From assembly GCF_024700075.1 (NCBI RefSeq), contig NZ_JAJONE010000001.1, forward strand, positions 3,929,001-3,993,000: a stretch of DNA of 64,000 bases, written 5' to 3'. The position numbers were made by a program, and so were the translations under genes. Positions 23,663-33,366 of this stretch are shown here, piece after piece. Under the pieces are notes generated by a model. The model saw only the letters and a program-made list of their open reading frames with translations. It made no database searches and was not told the origin of the DNA. The stretch's first letter is position 1. The number at the start of each line of letters is the position of its first letter. Origin of the DNA: Hymenobacter sp. J193. GTDB taxonomy: Bacteria; Bacteroidota; Bacteroidia; Cytophagales; Hymenobacteraceae.

Positions 23663-26600
23663 TTAGAAGGTGGCGTTTATGCCCACCTGCACGCTGCGCG
23701 GCTGGGGCGGGGTGCCCAGGTCGATGCCCTGCTGGTTGGCGTCGCTGCTGGCCGCCGACTCCGGGTCGAGGCCGCTGTATTTGGTGAGCAGGGCTAGATT
23801 GGTGCCCTGGGCATACACCCGCACCGACCCATTGAAGACCCCGCGGGTAAGCGAGGCGGGCAGCGTGTAGCCCAGGCTCACGTTGCGCAGGCGCACAAAG
23901 GAGCCGTCTTCCAGCCAGCGGCTGCCCCCGTCGAGGTAGTTGTTCACGTTGATGCCATCGGGACGAGGGATGTTGGTCTGGTCGCCGGGCTTCTGCCAAC
24001 GGTCCAGGTTGCTGGCGAAGATGATGCGGGCCTCGTCGCGGGCGCCGCCGCCTTCCCCGAAGAAGCGGTTGTGGTTGTACACTTCGTTGCCGTACTGGAA
24101 GGCTATGAGCACGTTGGCATCAAAGCCTTTGTAGTTGATGGAGTTGCTTAGCCCGCCGAAAAACTTGGGCCAGATGCTGCCCACGATCTGCCGGTCGGCG
24201 GCCGTAATCTTGCCGTCCTTGTTCACGTCCTCATACACGGCGTTGCCGGTTTGCGCATCCACGTACAGCTGCTTGTACACCCAGAAGGAATACAGCGGGT
24301 TGCCCTGCTGCTGCAGAATCAGGTCGCGGCTGCCAAACTTGGTGGGCGTGGCCAGCTTTTCGATGTTATTGGCGTTGCTGGCCACGTTTAGGCTGGTGTT
24401 CCAACTGAAGCCTTCGGTACGCACGTTCACCGTGTTCAGCACAAATTCCAGCCCTTTGTTGCTTACTTCCACGGCGTTGGCCCAGTAGCCCCCGAAGCCC
24501 GTGGTAGCCGGCTCGGCCAGCTGAATCAGGCCGTTTTTGGTGTATTTATAGTAGGCATTCACTTCCAGCCCCACCCGGCCCTCGAAGAAAGCCACGTCCA
24601 GGCCCACGTTGGCCTGCGAAGTCTGTTCCCACTTCAGGTCGGCGTTGGCCAGCTGCTGGGGCGCAATGCCGGCGCTGCCCAGGTAGTTGGCCCCGCCGGC
24701 CCACAGGCCCCGGGCCGCAAAGTTGCCGATGCCATTCTGGTTGCCGGTGATGCCATAGGAAGCGCGCAGCTTCAGGTCGCTCAGGAAGGCCACATCCTGC
24801 AGGAAGCTTTCCTGCTTGATGCGCCAGGCTGCGCCCACGCTCGGGAAGTAGCCCCACTGGTTGTCCTTGCCGAAGCGCGAGGAGCCATCGGCCCGGAAGC
24901 TCACGTTCAGCAGGTACCGGTCGTCGAAGTTGTAGTCGGCCCGCCCGAAGAAGGAGGCCAGCCGGTAGGCCGACCAGTTTTTGGTGCTGCTCGTGACCGA
25001 GGCAGCCGAAATTTCCCGGAAGGCATTGTTGGGGAAACCCGTGCCCTGCGCAAAGGTGCGGCCGTTGGTGTCGCTCTGCAGCCCTTGCCCCAGCAGCAGG
25101 CCCAGGCCGTGCTTGCCCAGCTGTTGGCGGTAGGTCAGCGTGTTTTCGTTGAGCAAAGACGTGTACTGGGTGATGCTGGAGGTGGCCAATCCGCCCACGC
25201 CGGCCCCGGCAATGAGCAGCGTGTTCCAGTATTCTTCCTCGTCGTAGTTGTTGTAGTCGACCCCGAAACTGGTGCGGAACTTCAGGTTAGGCAGCAGCTG
25301 CACGTCGCCGTAGAGGTTGCCGATGTAGCGCAGGCTAGTGGAGTTGACGTCGTAGTTGTTGATGAGCAGCTCCACGTTGTCGAAGCTGGCGCGGCCCACC
25401 AACTGCCCCTTGGCATCGTAAGGCGAAAGCAGCGTGGGCGTATGCAGAGCAGCCTGCAACAGCCCGCCAGCCGGCCCGTCGCCGGCGCGGCCCTCGTTGC
25501 GGAAGGTGCGCGAAAACGAGTTGCTCACCCCAATCTGCACCTTATCGGAAAGCTGCTGGTCGAGATTCACCTTGAAGCTGGCCCGCTGAAACCCGATGGG
25601 CCGCAGAATGGACTCCTGCCTGGTGTAGCCCCCACCTATGTAATAGCGGGTGCTGGCGCTGCCCCCGGCCACCGACAAATCGTAGTTCTGCAGGCGCGCC
25701 GTGCGAAACACCTGCCCCAGCCGGTCGAAGGTTGGCTGCTCTTCCGGCAGCCCGCGTCCACCCGCCGCTACGGGCCGGTAGGGCACGTTTTCGGTGGTGT
25801 GCGGGGTAGAGCCGGTGGTGTTCAGCCAGTTTTCGTTTACCAGTCGGGCGTGCTCAGGGCCGGTGGTCAGGTCCCAGAGCTTAGCGGCTTTGGCCCAGCC
25901 CTGCGACACGTTCAGGCTGATGCGGGGCTTCTGGTTGTAGCTGCCGCGCTTGGTCGTAATCAGGATGACGCCATTGGCGCCGCGGGCCCCATACAGGGCC
26001 GTGGCATCGGCATCCTTCAGCACCTCCACGTTTTCGATGTCGGCGGGGTTGAGGTCGGCAATGGGGGAGGAGGCCTTGCCGCCGGTGCTGATGGTTTGCA
26101 GGCTGTTGTTGTTCATAAACACCCCGTCCACCACGTACAGGGGCGTGTTGGAGCCGTTGATGGTAGTAGCTCCGCGCACCCGCACGTTCACGGCCCCGCC
26201 CGGCACCCCGGAGTTCGATGAAATCTGCACCCCCGACACCTTGCCCTGCAGCTGAGCATCGAAGCTCCCCACGGGCAGCTCCTTGGTGTCTGAGGGGTCT
26301 ACCTTCACGATGGAGCCCGTCAGGTTTTTGCGCTGCTGGGTGCCGTAGCCCACTACCACCACCTCATTGAGCTGGCCCTGGTCGGGCACCAGGCGCACCG
26401 TCAGGCTGGCTGCCCGCGAGGCTTTGATTTCCTGGGCTTTGTAGCCGATAAAAGATAAAATGAGGGTGGCATTTTCTTCCACGGCCGGCAGCGTGAAGGT
26501 GCCGTCGGGGGCCGTGGTTGTGCCATCGGTCGTGCCTTTTACGCGCACCGTCACGCCTGGCAGGCCGGCCCCGCTTTCGTCCAGTACTTTACCGGTAACC

Positions 26601-26707
26601 GGCCCCGCCGCAGTTGCGTGGCTGAGGCGGCCGGAAGTAGAAGGCGTCGCCCCTGTCGTCCCGGCAACGCCTAGCGCCAGTATAAGAAAGGGTAAATGAT
26701 GTTTCAT
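23663..26707 (-). CDS. SusC/RagA-family TonB-linked outer-membrane transporter
   Basis: 1014 residues. After a signal peptide (M-K-H-H-L-P-F-L-I-L-A-L-G-V-A-G) comes a carboxypeptidase-like domain (V-T-G-K-V-L-D-E-S-G-A-G-L-P-G-V-T-V). The SusC signature follows (V-V-V-G-Y-G-T-Q-Q-R-K-N-L-T-G-S-I), then the plug with V-L-K-D-A-D-A-T-A-L-Y-G-A-R-G-A-N-G-V-I and a 22-strand-type barrel ending in V-G-I-N-A-T-F. It imports glycan fragments using TonB energy with its SusD partner. The ATG at 26707 starts the signal peptide; the longer frame adds 21 unlikely residues. No SusR-like, hybrid two-component or ECF/anti-sigma regulator lies beside it. Confidence 0.95.
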   Translation of the reverse strand: MKHHLPFLILALGVAGTTGATPSTSGRLSHATAAGPVTGKVLDESGAGLPGVTVRVKGTTDGTTTAPDGTFTLPAVEENATLILSFIGYKAQEIKASRAASLTVRLVPDQGQLNEVVVVGYGTQQRKNLTGSIVKVDPSDTKELPVGSFDAQLQGKVSGVQISSNSGVPGGAVNVRVRGATTINGSNTPLYVVDGVFMNNNSLQTISTGGKASSPIADLNPADIENVEVLKDADATALYGARGANGVILITTKRGSYNQKPRISLNVSQGWAKAAKLWDLTTGPEHARLVNENWLNTTGSTPHTTENVPYRPVAAGGRGLPEEQPTFDRLGQVFRTARLQNYDLSVAGGSASTRYYIGGGYTRQESILRPIGFQRASFKVNLDQQLSDKVQIGVSNSFSRTFRNEGRAGDGPAGGLLQAALHTPTLLSPYDAKGQLVGRASFDNVELLINNYDVNSTSLRYIGNLYGDVQLLPNLKFRTSFGVDYNNYDEEEYWNTLLIAGAGVGGLATSSITQYTSLLNENTLTYRQQLGKHGLGLLLGQGLQSDTNGRTFAQGTGFPNNAFREISAASVTSSTKNWSAYRLASFFGRADYNFDDRYLLNVSFRADGSSRFGKDNQWGYFPSVGAAWRIKQESFLQDVAFLSDLKLRASYGITGNQNGIGNFAARGLWAGGANYLGSAGIAPQQLANADLKWEQTSQANVGLDVAFFEGRVGLEVNAYYKYTKNGLIQLAEPATTGFGGYWANAVEVSNKGLEFVLNTVNVRTEGFSWNTSLNVASNANNIEKLATPTKFGSRDLILQQQGNPLYSFWVYKQLYVDAQTGNAVYEDVNKDGKITAADRQIVGSIWPKFFGGLSNSINYKGFDANVLIAFQYGNEVYNHNRFFGEGGGARDEARIIFASNLDRWQKPGDQTNIPRPDGINVNNYLDGGSRWLEDGSFVRLRNVSLGYTLPASLTRGVFNGSVRVYAQGTNLALLTKYSGLDPESAASSDANQQGIDLGTPPQPRSVQVGINATF

Positions 26708-27963
26708 GGAAAGAAGAGGGTTTTTGACTTTTCGGGTAGCCTGCCGCCAGCGCGGGTTGGCGTTGCGCATCGGTTTGGCGCCGAGTCCGCAGTATGGAGG
26801 AATGGAGTTCGGCGAAGCAGTTGTAAGGCCTTGCCGTTATAGAACTTTGCCGGATACCGGGGATACAGACACCCCGGTTGTTACCCCAATCAGGCTTTGC
26901 ATATCTGCTTTCAGGCTGAGCAAAGCCGTTTTATCACAGCCGGCTAGCAGGCTGGATAAAGCGCGGGATTTAATTCTGGAAGGAGAAAAAAGCGGGATAT
27001 GCTGTCCGCTACGGAGCCCCGGGGACGGGTGCAGCCATGCCACCGTACAAAACGGAGCAGGCCATAATGTGCCCGGCAGCCGGCTAAGCAAAAGAGAGAA
27101 GCACTAGGATTATGCTGCTGAAACTGAAAGCGCGTCACGTGCTTTTGCACTGTGCGCTGCCCGCTTTGGCATCAGCCATTACCGCCCTGCAGGCGCGGTA
27201 ATCAGGCTAGCCCAAGCTATTTGGGGCTTATGTGTAGCAGTCAGACTGAACAGGGGTAGACCTCGCTCAACAACACCGGCTTACGACCATGCCCATACAC
27301 TCCAGAGCAGCGCGGCAACAACAGCCCGGCTGAATGGCAAAGGAGGCAGATGGCAAAGCGTACGGTTGGATGTTAGCGTCCACAACAACTTGCTTCATGT
27401 GGTCAGGGCTTTGCTTCCTTTGGGAAGGCGGCCAATTGCCGGCACGTGTTTAAGTTGATTGCTACGTGCCGCTGTCTAAGAACAATCCTGCTTAGGCAAG
27501 GATTGGTACAGCAAATGTAGAAGACGTTTTTCTGAAAACGCAAATGGCTTTCTGTGTTTGCTGCTGTATAACAGTGCTATAAGCTTTTGAAAAGGCTTCG
27601 GGTAGATTTTGGCATCATAACGAAAGCTTATAAATTTCCCGCTTGCCGGATTCAACGAGAATAAGTTGTCTGCTGGCAATTTTTCCGGTAACAGATGGCG
27701 GATTGAAAAAGATAATAGCCTCATTCTGCGTTCTATAGAGTGGATTTTATCCAGTATATATCAGATTTAGACAGATTGTTAGGCAAATACTTGCGGCAAG
27801 CCATAAGCGTAAGGCATATAAATTACCTGGAGTTATATGGTATAACTTAAAGTTATCAAGCGAGATGAAAAATAATTGTCAAATTTTTTTATCGTCCAAC
27901 CTATTCAACGTGTGGCTACTGCTCTGAAAGCGCTTTTTCACGAGCAAACTATCTGCTGCATAG
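26708..27963. other. Gene-poor region upstream of susC
   Basis: About 1.25 kb without a convincing gene. Base composition drops clearly toward AT from about 27480 to 27950, including TATATA-rich stretches. A frame of 82 codons on the minus strand at 27476-27724 has no recognisable domain. The susC promoter must lie in the first few hundred bases but I could not place it with confidence. Confidence 0.6.
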
Positions 27964-28000
27964 AAAAAGCCCCTACCAGATCATCCATCCTGGTAGGGGC
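27964..28000 (-). terminator. Terminator of the GH2 gene
   Basis: GCCCCTACCAG at 27969-27979 pairs with CTGGTAGGGGC at 27990-28000. On the minus strand the stem is followed by TTTTTC. It lies about 35 bases past the GH2 stop codon and separates that gene from susC. Confidence 0.85.
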
Positions 28001-28032
28001 TTCTTTACCAGCCGGTAAGGCCACCGAGGAAC

Positions 28033-30615
28033 CTAGTTTACTGCCTTCTTCTGCGTTTGCAGCTTGATTGTAGCGCCTTTCAGGCCCGGCGCAGTGGCTT
28101 TCAGCTGTACTTCCCCGGCTTGCTCGGCGGCCTGCACAATGGCTACCAGCATTCCCTGGAAAGCCTTCATGCGCGGCTGATGAAAAACTTCCAGGTTGGT
28201 GGCGTCGCCATTGGCTACAGCCCGAAAGCGGCCCGCCCCGCTCACCTTGAACTGGAGTTGGGGAGTGGCTTCGGGGCAGAGGTTGCCCTGGGCGTCTTCC
28301 ACGCGGGCCGTCACGTAGGCCAAGTCCTGGCCGTCGGCAGTGAGGTTGGTGCGGTCGGCTACGAGACGGATGTGGTGGGGCTTGCCAGCGGTGCGCACTT
28401 CCTTTTCGGTCACAGCCTTGCCGGCGTCGTCATAGGCTACCACCTTGATGCTGCCGGGCTGGTACTTCACCTCATTCCACATCAGGCGGTAGCGCGTCTG
28501 GGGCTGGTCGGAAGAAGCTTTAGTCTGGCGGCCCTGGCTTACGCCGTTCACAAACAGCTCGGCCGAGGGGTAGTTGGTATAGGCGAAAACGGGCGTGGTC
28601 AGGCCTTCGCGACCGGGCCAGGTCCAGTGCGGGAGTAGGTGCAGTGTGGGCTTCTCGGGGTTCCAGCGGGCCCGGTACAGGTAATAGCGGTCCTTCGGAA
28701 TGCCAGCCAGATCAAAGATGCCGAAGTAGGAGCTGTGCGAAGGCCACTTTTCGTCGTAGGGCCACGGCTCCCCCAGGTAGTCGAACCCCGTCCAGACGAA
28801 CTCGCCCAGATTGTACGGCAGATCATCCTGCATCACGAATTCCTCGTCGGGCGTCTGCGACCAGTTGCTGGCTTCCAGATCGTACGACGACGACTGGTTG
28901 TCGGGGTACTGCTTGTCCTTGGCTTTCACCACGGGAAACTTGTACACCCCGCGTGAGCTGACAGTGGAAGCCGTTTCCGAGCCCATCAGCATGCCCTGGG
29001 GCAGCTTGCCGTAGGCCTCGGCGTAGCGGTGGGGCTTGTAGTTGAAGCCCGGCACGTCGAGCAGGGCGGCAAAGCCATTGCTCACGGCCGCATCGAACTG
29101 GTCCATGCCGGCCGTGACGGGGCGGGTAGGGTCTTCGCGGTGCACAATATCCTGCAGGCGCCGGGCGAGCTTGGTGCCACCGGGGGCCCACTGGTCGGGC
29201 ACTTCGTTGCCGATGCTCCAGAGCACCACCGAGGGGTGGTTCCGGTCGCGGTGCACCATGTTCACCACGTCTTTTTCCGACCACTCGTCGAAGTACTGGC
29301 TGTAGCCGTTCTTCACCTTGGGGGTTTTCCACTCATCAAACGCCTCCACAATGAGCATAAAGCCCATTTCATCGGCCAGGCTCACCAGCTCCGGGGCCGG
29401 CATATTGTGGGTGGTCCGAATGGCATCGGCGCCTAATTCCTTAAGTAGAACAAGCTGCCGGCGCAGGGCCGCCGTGTTGACGGCCGCGCCCAGCGGGCCC
29501 AGGTCGTGGTGGTTGCACACACCTTTGAACTTGCGCGGCTGCCCGTTCAGCGAAAAGCCTTTTTCCGGCTCAAACTTGAAAGAGCGAATGCCGAAGCGCG
29601 TCTGGTACTCGTCGGTTAGCCGGAAAGCAGTATCGGCCCGCGCATCTTTGACGTAGAGCCGCGAAACCGCTGTGTAGAGCGTGGGGGTTTCCGGGCTCCA
29701 GAGTTGAGGCTGAACGATGGTGAAAGCCTGCTCACACACGGGCAAGCCGCTTTCCAGCGGCGTGCTGCTGGTGGCCACCACCGAGCCGTCGGCCGTCTGA
29801 ATGTCCGTATCGAGGCGCAAAAACAACACCTTCTTCATGGCGCCCCGGCCAATGTGCTCGTCGTGGCTGCCTTTCACGTCGATTTCCGCTCCTTTGCGGC
29901 CGATCAGCCGGCCAGGCGGCACGGCCACTTCGGTAGCCAGCTTTACCCGGGCGTAGTCGGCCGTAACTTCCGGCGTGGTGAGGTAAGTGCCCCACACCGG
30001 AATGTGCACCTCATCGGTGACGATGAGGTGGACGTTGCGATAGAGGCCGGCCCCGGGGTACCAGCGCGACGACTCGGGCTGGTTTTGCAGGCGTACGGCC
30101 AGAGTGTTGCGCCCGTCGGGGCGGAGGAAGTCGGTGATGTCGAAGGAAAACGAGTTATAGCCATAGGGCCAGTAGCCTACCTCGCGGCCGTTCACGAACA
30201 CGTGGGCGTTGCTCATGGCCCCATCAAACAGCAGCACGGCCCGCTTACCCGGCCCGAACTGCGGCACCTCCAGCCGCCGCCGGTACCAGCCTGTGCCAAT
30301 GAACGGCAGCCCGCCGGTGCGGCCGGCTTTGGTTTTGGCTTCCTTCTCGTTGTTCTGCTCGATGCGGACTTTCTGCAGGTCGTTGCGGCTGTCGAACGGC
30401 CCGTAGATGGCCCAGTCGTGGGGCACCTGCACGGTTTGCCACCTGGCGTCGGGGAAGTTGGGGCGAGCCGCGTCGGGCAGGTCGCCCTGGGCAAACTTCC
30501 AGTTAGAGGTCAGCAGGTATTCCCGCCGCGCCTGGGCAGAGGCTACCAGGGAAGACGCCAGCAAGGCACCGGCCAGCATACCGCGCCGGGCGTACCGGGC
30601 AATAAAATCCTTCAT
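28033..30615 (-). CDS. Glycoside hydrolase family 2 beta-galactosidase (secreted)
   Basis: 860 residues. A signal peptide (G-M-L-A-G-A-L-L-A-S-S-L-V-A-S-A-Q-A) sends it to the periplasm or beyond. The GH2 sugar-binding, immunoglobulin-like and TIM-barrel domains follow. The acid/base motif W-S-I-G-N-E-V-P-D-Q-W is near residue 470 and the nucleophile region L-M-G-S-E-T-A near 546. The C-terminal beta domains include Y-T-N-Y-P-S-A-E-L-F-V-N-G, as in the DUF4982-bearing beta-galactosidases. It would release galactose from oligogalactosides made by the divergent GH53 enzyme. The ATG at 30615 begins the signal peptide. A LacI-type palindrome lies 107 bases upstream. Confidence 0.9.
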   Translation of the reverse strand: MKDFIARYARRGMLAGALLASSLVASAQARREYLLTSNWKFAQGDLPDAARPNFPDARWQTVQVPHDWAIYGPFDSRNDLQKVRIEQNNEKEAKTKAGRTGGLPFIGTGWYRRRLEVPQFGPGKRAVLLFDGAMSNAHVFVNGREVGYWPYGYNSFSFDITDFLRPDGRNTLAVRLQNQPESSRWYPGAGLYRNVHLIVTDEVHIPVWGTYLTTPEVTADYARVKLATEVAVPPGRLIGRKGAEIDVKGSHDEHIGRGAMKKVLFLRLDTDIQTADGSVVATSSTPLESGLPVCEQAFTIVQPQLWSPETPTLYTAVSRLYVKDARADTAFRLTDEYQTRFGIRSFKFEPEKGFSLNGQPRKFKGVCNHHDLGPLGAAVNTAALRRQLVLLKELGADAIRTTHNMPAPELVSLADEMGFMLIVEAFDEWKTPKVKNGYSQYFDEWSEKDVVNMVHRDRNHPSVVLWSIGNEVPDQWAPGGTKLARRLQDIVHREDPTRPVTAGMDQFDAAVSNGFAALLDVPGFNYKPHRYAEAYGKLPQGMLMGSETASTVSSRGVYKFPVVKAKDKQYPDNQSSSYDLEASNWSQTPDEEFVMQDDLPYNLGEFVWTGFDYLGEPWPYDEKWPSHSSYFGIFDLAGIPKDRYYLYRARWNPEKPTLHLLPHWTWPGREGLTTPVFAYTNYPSAELFVNGVSQGRQTKASSDQPQTRYRLMWNEVKYQPGSIKVVAYDDAGKAVTEKEVRTAGKPHHIRLVADRTNLTADGQDLAYVTARVEDAQGNLCPEATPQLQFKVSGAGRFRAVANGDATNLEVFHQPRMKAFQGMLVAIVQAAEQAGEVQLKATAPGLKGATIKLQTQKKAVN

Positions 30616-30721
30616 GGGTAAGGGGAATAGAAAAGCAGGATGAAAGACAGGGCACGTAAGCCAGCAGGTTTTGGTGGAGGAAATCCTTTGGGAGCACCAA
30701 TGGGTTTTGCCTTCCACATTC

Positions 30722-30755
30722 CTTACCTTCGTGCAAACGTTTGCACGAAGGTAAG
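30722..30755. promoter_or_regulatory. 34-bp perfect palindrome, LacI/GalR-type operator
   Basis: The sequence is a perfect palindrome over 34 bases with core TGCAAACGTTTGCA and centre between 30738 and 30739. The central CG within an A/T-flanked dyad is typical of LacI/GalR-family sites. It lies between the divergent GH2 and GH53 genes, 107 and 149 bases from their starts, so one regulator could control both. No LacI-family gene is in the window. Confidence 0.8.
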
Positions 30756-30903
30756 CGCTTCACCAATAATATAGCCACCTAGTCTATTGCAGTGTTGCAC
30801 AATCGGTTGTTCATACGTAGTTGTGTTTTTTTTGCAGTTGGTTGGAAAACAACCCAAAAGCTACTTGTCTTTCCCAATAGAATTTACCCGTCGGCCTTTT
30901 CAC

Positions 30904-32697
30904 ATGAAAAAGTTTCTCCGCGCAGTGAACGTCCGCCAGCTATTTCTTGTCGGGCTCTTGTTGGGCAGCGCCTGGCTTCGCCCAACGCTGGTGTCGGCCC
31001 AGACCTTTGCCAAGGGCGCCGACACCAGCTGGCTGCAGCAGATGGAAGCCAACGGCTACAAGTTCTACGACGAGCAGGGCGTGCAGCAGGACTGCTTTCA
31101 GCTGCTCAAGGACAAAGGCATCAACTCCATCCGGCTGCGGGTGTGGGTCAATCCGTCGATGGTGGACTGGGTGAACGGGCACTGCAGCCCCGCCGAGGTA
31201 GTGGCCATGGCTACCCGGGCCAAAGACATGGGGTTCCGCCTCATGATTGACTTCCACTACAGCGACAGTTGGGCTGACCCCGGCCAGCAAACCAAGCCCG
31301 CCGCCTGGAAAGACCATACCTTCGCCCAGCTGCAGCAGGACGTGTACGACCATACCTACGAGGTACTCAGCAGCCTGAAGGCCAACGGCGTGACACCGGA
31401 ATGGGTGCAGGTCGGCAACGAAATACCGGGCGGCATGCTGTGGCCCGAAGGCAGCACCGCCAACTTCGGACAGCTTACCCAGCTCATCAACAAAGGCTAC
31501 GATGCGGTGAAGGCCGTTAGCCCCACCAGCAAAGTGGTTGTTCACCTTGATAAGGGCAACGACAATGCCCGGTTCCGCTCGTTTTTCGACAAGCTCAAGG
31601 CCAACGGCGGTAAGTACGACGTGATAGGCCTGTCGTACTACCCTTACTGGCTCAACCAGGACTATACCGTTTCCCTCAGCAGCCTGCAATACAACCTTAA
31701 CGACATGGCCAGCCGCTACGGCAAGCAGGTGGTCGTGTCGGAAATAGGCGGCGACTGTGCCAACGAGCCCCAGAAAGTGTACGACATGCTGGTGGCGGTG
31801 CAGAACGCGGTGTTTGCCGTGCCCAACAGCCAGGGCCTGGGCGTATTCTACTGGGAGCCGCAGGGCTACCGCAGCTTCAGCGGCTACCAGCTCAGCGCCT
31901 TCAGCAACGACGGCAAGCCCACCGCGGCCCTGAATGCCTTCCTGGTGACGCCCACACTCCCACCTACCACGCCCACGGGCACCAACGTGCTGGCTAACCC
32001 CGGCTTCGAGGCCGACGGCGCCACGCAGACGCCCACGGCCTGGTCGAGCTGGGCCAACACCGCCGGCAACTACGCCGCCGACAAAACTGAAACCGGCGGC
32101 CAGGCCAGCCCCTACCGCCTCACGCACTGGCTGGGTTCCGCGTACCAGGCCAGCACCTATCAGCTTAAAACCGGCTTGCCCAATGGCACCTATATGCTGA
32201 AAGCCTGGGCCATGAACGGAGGGGGCCAGAAAGCCTGCCAGCTGTACGCCAAAAGCTTCGGGGGCGCCGAAATGAACGTGGCTCTGCCCGTTGCCAGCAC
32301 CTGGACGCAGATTCAGCTTACGGGAATTCAGGTAACGAACGGGCAGTGCGAAATCGGCCTGTGGTCGGACGCCAACGCCGGCAACTGGTGCAGCCTCGAT
32401 AACGTGGAGCTGTTTGCCACACCCACAGCTACTGCCGCCAGCGGCCAAGCAGTGGGTGCGGCCCGCGCCAGTCTTTACCCCAACCCCGCCACGGAAACCC
32501 TACACGTTGAGTTGCCCTTGGGGGCGCCAGCTACTACGCTGCGCATCTACTCCGCCACCGGCAAGCTGGTGCTGACGCAGGCGCTGCAAGGCTTCCGTCG
32601 GCAGGCGGTGGACGTTTCCCGGCTGGCCGCCGGCTTGTACCAGCTCCGGCTGGAAAGCGCGGGCCATACGGAAAAGCATACGTTTGTAAAGCAGTAG
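30904..32697 (+). CDS. GH53 arabinogalactan endo-beta-1,4-galactanase with CBM and T9SS tail
   Basis: 597 residues. A signal peptide (F-L-V-G-L-L-L-G-S-A-W-L) precedes a GH53 catalytic domain (about 35-355) starting F-A-K-G-A-D-T-S-W. The acid/base is in V-Q-V-G-N-E-I-P-G-G near 172 and the nucleophile in V-V-V-S-E-I-G-G-D near 280. A beta-sandwich carbohydrate-binding-like region (about 358-510; N-V-L-A-N-P-G-F-E) comes next, then a type A sorting domain from S-L-Y-P-N-P-A-T-E to the end. It should be displayed or released outside the cell by T9SS and cut beta-1,4-galactan into oligomers for the SusC/D system. The ATG at 30904 starts the signal peptide. Confidence 0.93.
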   Translation: MKKFLRAVNVRQLFLVGLLLGSAWLRPTLVSAQTFAKGADTSWLQQMEANGYKFYDEQGVQQDCFQLLKDKGINSIRLRVWVNPSMVDWVNGHCSPAEVVAMATRAKDMGFRLMIDFHYSDSWADPGQQTKPAAWKDHTFAQLQQDVYDHTYEVLSSLKANGVTPEWVQVGNEIPGGMLWPEGSTANFGQLTQLINKGYDAVKAVSPTSKVVVHLDKGNDNARFRSFFDKLKANGGKYDVIGLSYYPYWLNQDYTVSLSSLQYNLNDMASRYGKQVVVSEIGGDCANEPQKVYDMLVAVQNAVFAVPNSQGLGVFYWEPQGYRSFSGYQLSAFSNDGKPTAALNAFLVTPTLPPTTPTGTNVLANPGFEADGATQTPTAWSSWANTAGNYAADKTETGGQASPYRLTHWLGSAYQASTYQLKTGLPNGTYMLKAWAMNGGGQKACQLYAKSFGGAEMNVALPVASTWTQIQLTGIQVTNGQCEIGLWSDANAGNWCSLDNVELFATPTATAASGQAVGAARASLYPNPATETLHVELPLGAPATTLRIYSATGKLVLTQALQGFRRQAVDVSRLAAGLYQLRLESAGHTEKHTFVKQ

Positions 32698-33142
32698 CCA
32701 GAAACCTGCCGCTTGGGGTAGCCCACTTCCAACTGCTGTTTCCTGAAAAGGGAATATGCAGCCAGAGGTGGGCTGCTGCTTTCGGGGAAAGTACAAGCTG
32801 TTTTCAGCCGGTAGGTAGAAACCTGGGAAGGGTAGGAGTAGGACTGCAGTAGGGTCAAAACGGAAGCCGGCCGACTCGGGAGCACCGAATCGGCCGGCTA
32901 CACTGCTTTCGGTTACCAGCGGCGGCCGATCAGGCGCGCAGTACTCGAAAAACGCCAGATGGGGTGGGGTTACACCTGGCAAACAGGACGTGGGAATTTC
33001 ATTATCAGCAAGCCGGGGGGATTTGCTTGCTGATAACGTTACAATAGTACGACATATCCTTTGATTGAAAGTAAGTACTGCCTCACTATTTTTTGTGAGT
33101 AGTCACTCACCGCCGCAATCGTGCCCGCAAACGTTTGATTTA
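32698..33142. other. Intergenic region with two hairpins
   Basis: No gene is seen here. GCCGGCCGA at 32866-32874 pairs with TCGGCCGGC at 32890-32898. TTATCAGCAAGC at 33002-33013 pairs perfectly with GCTTGCTGATAA at 33025-33036. Neither is followed by a T run, so neither is a standard terminator; the second could be an operator. CGCAAACGTTTGAT at 33126-33139 shares the CAAACGTTTG core of the palindrome at 30722. Confidence 0.6.
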
Positions 33143-33172
33143 TTGACTTTTGGACAATTGTACATAATTTTG
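33143..33172 (+). promoter_or_regulatory. Candidate promoter of the PaaY-like gene
   Basis: TTG at 33143-33145 and TAATTTTG at 33165-33172 are 19 bases apart, matching the Bacteroidetes -33/-7 pattern. A LacI-like CAAACGTTTG core lies directly upstream at 33128-33137. A second -7-like TACCTTTG at 33327-33334, much nearer the start codon, is an alternative without a clear -33 box. Confidence 0.45.
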
Positions 33173-33366
33173 TCATTGTTGGTTCATGAGCTGTGGGAGG
33201 TGAGCCAGGGCGTTTCAGCAGGCGAAAATTCAGCGAGCAGCCAACGACGGCTTAAGCCCGGAAGTCAGTCCCGCCTGTTACTTTCGGGGTGTGGTAGCCG
33301 GGCAGAAGTGCAACCGCCCGGCCTGCTACCTTTGGCTGGCAGCTCTTAAAGCGCCGCTTTCATTCT

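Noticed and set aside
26706..27107. 133-residue plus-strand gene upstream of susC
   Set aside because: Starts inside the complement of the SusC signal peptide and shows no domain or composition typical of the genome's genes.
27476..27724. 82-residue minus-strand gene in the AT-rich gap
   Set aside because: No recognisable domain, promoter or conserved-looking sequence; a chance frame in AT-rich DNA is as likely.
30722..30755. Terminator between the GH2 and GH53 genes
   Set aside because: The genes diverge from this point, the palindrome has no T run, and its core is a LacI-type operator.
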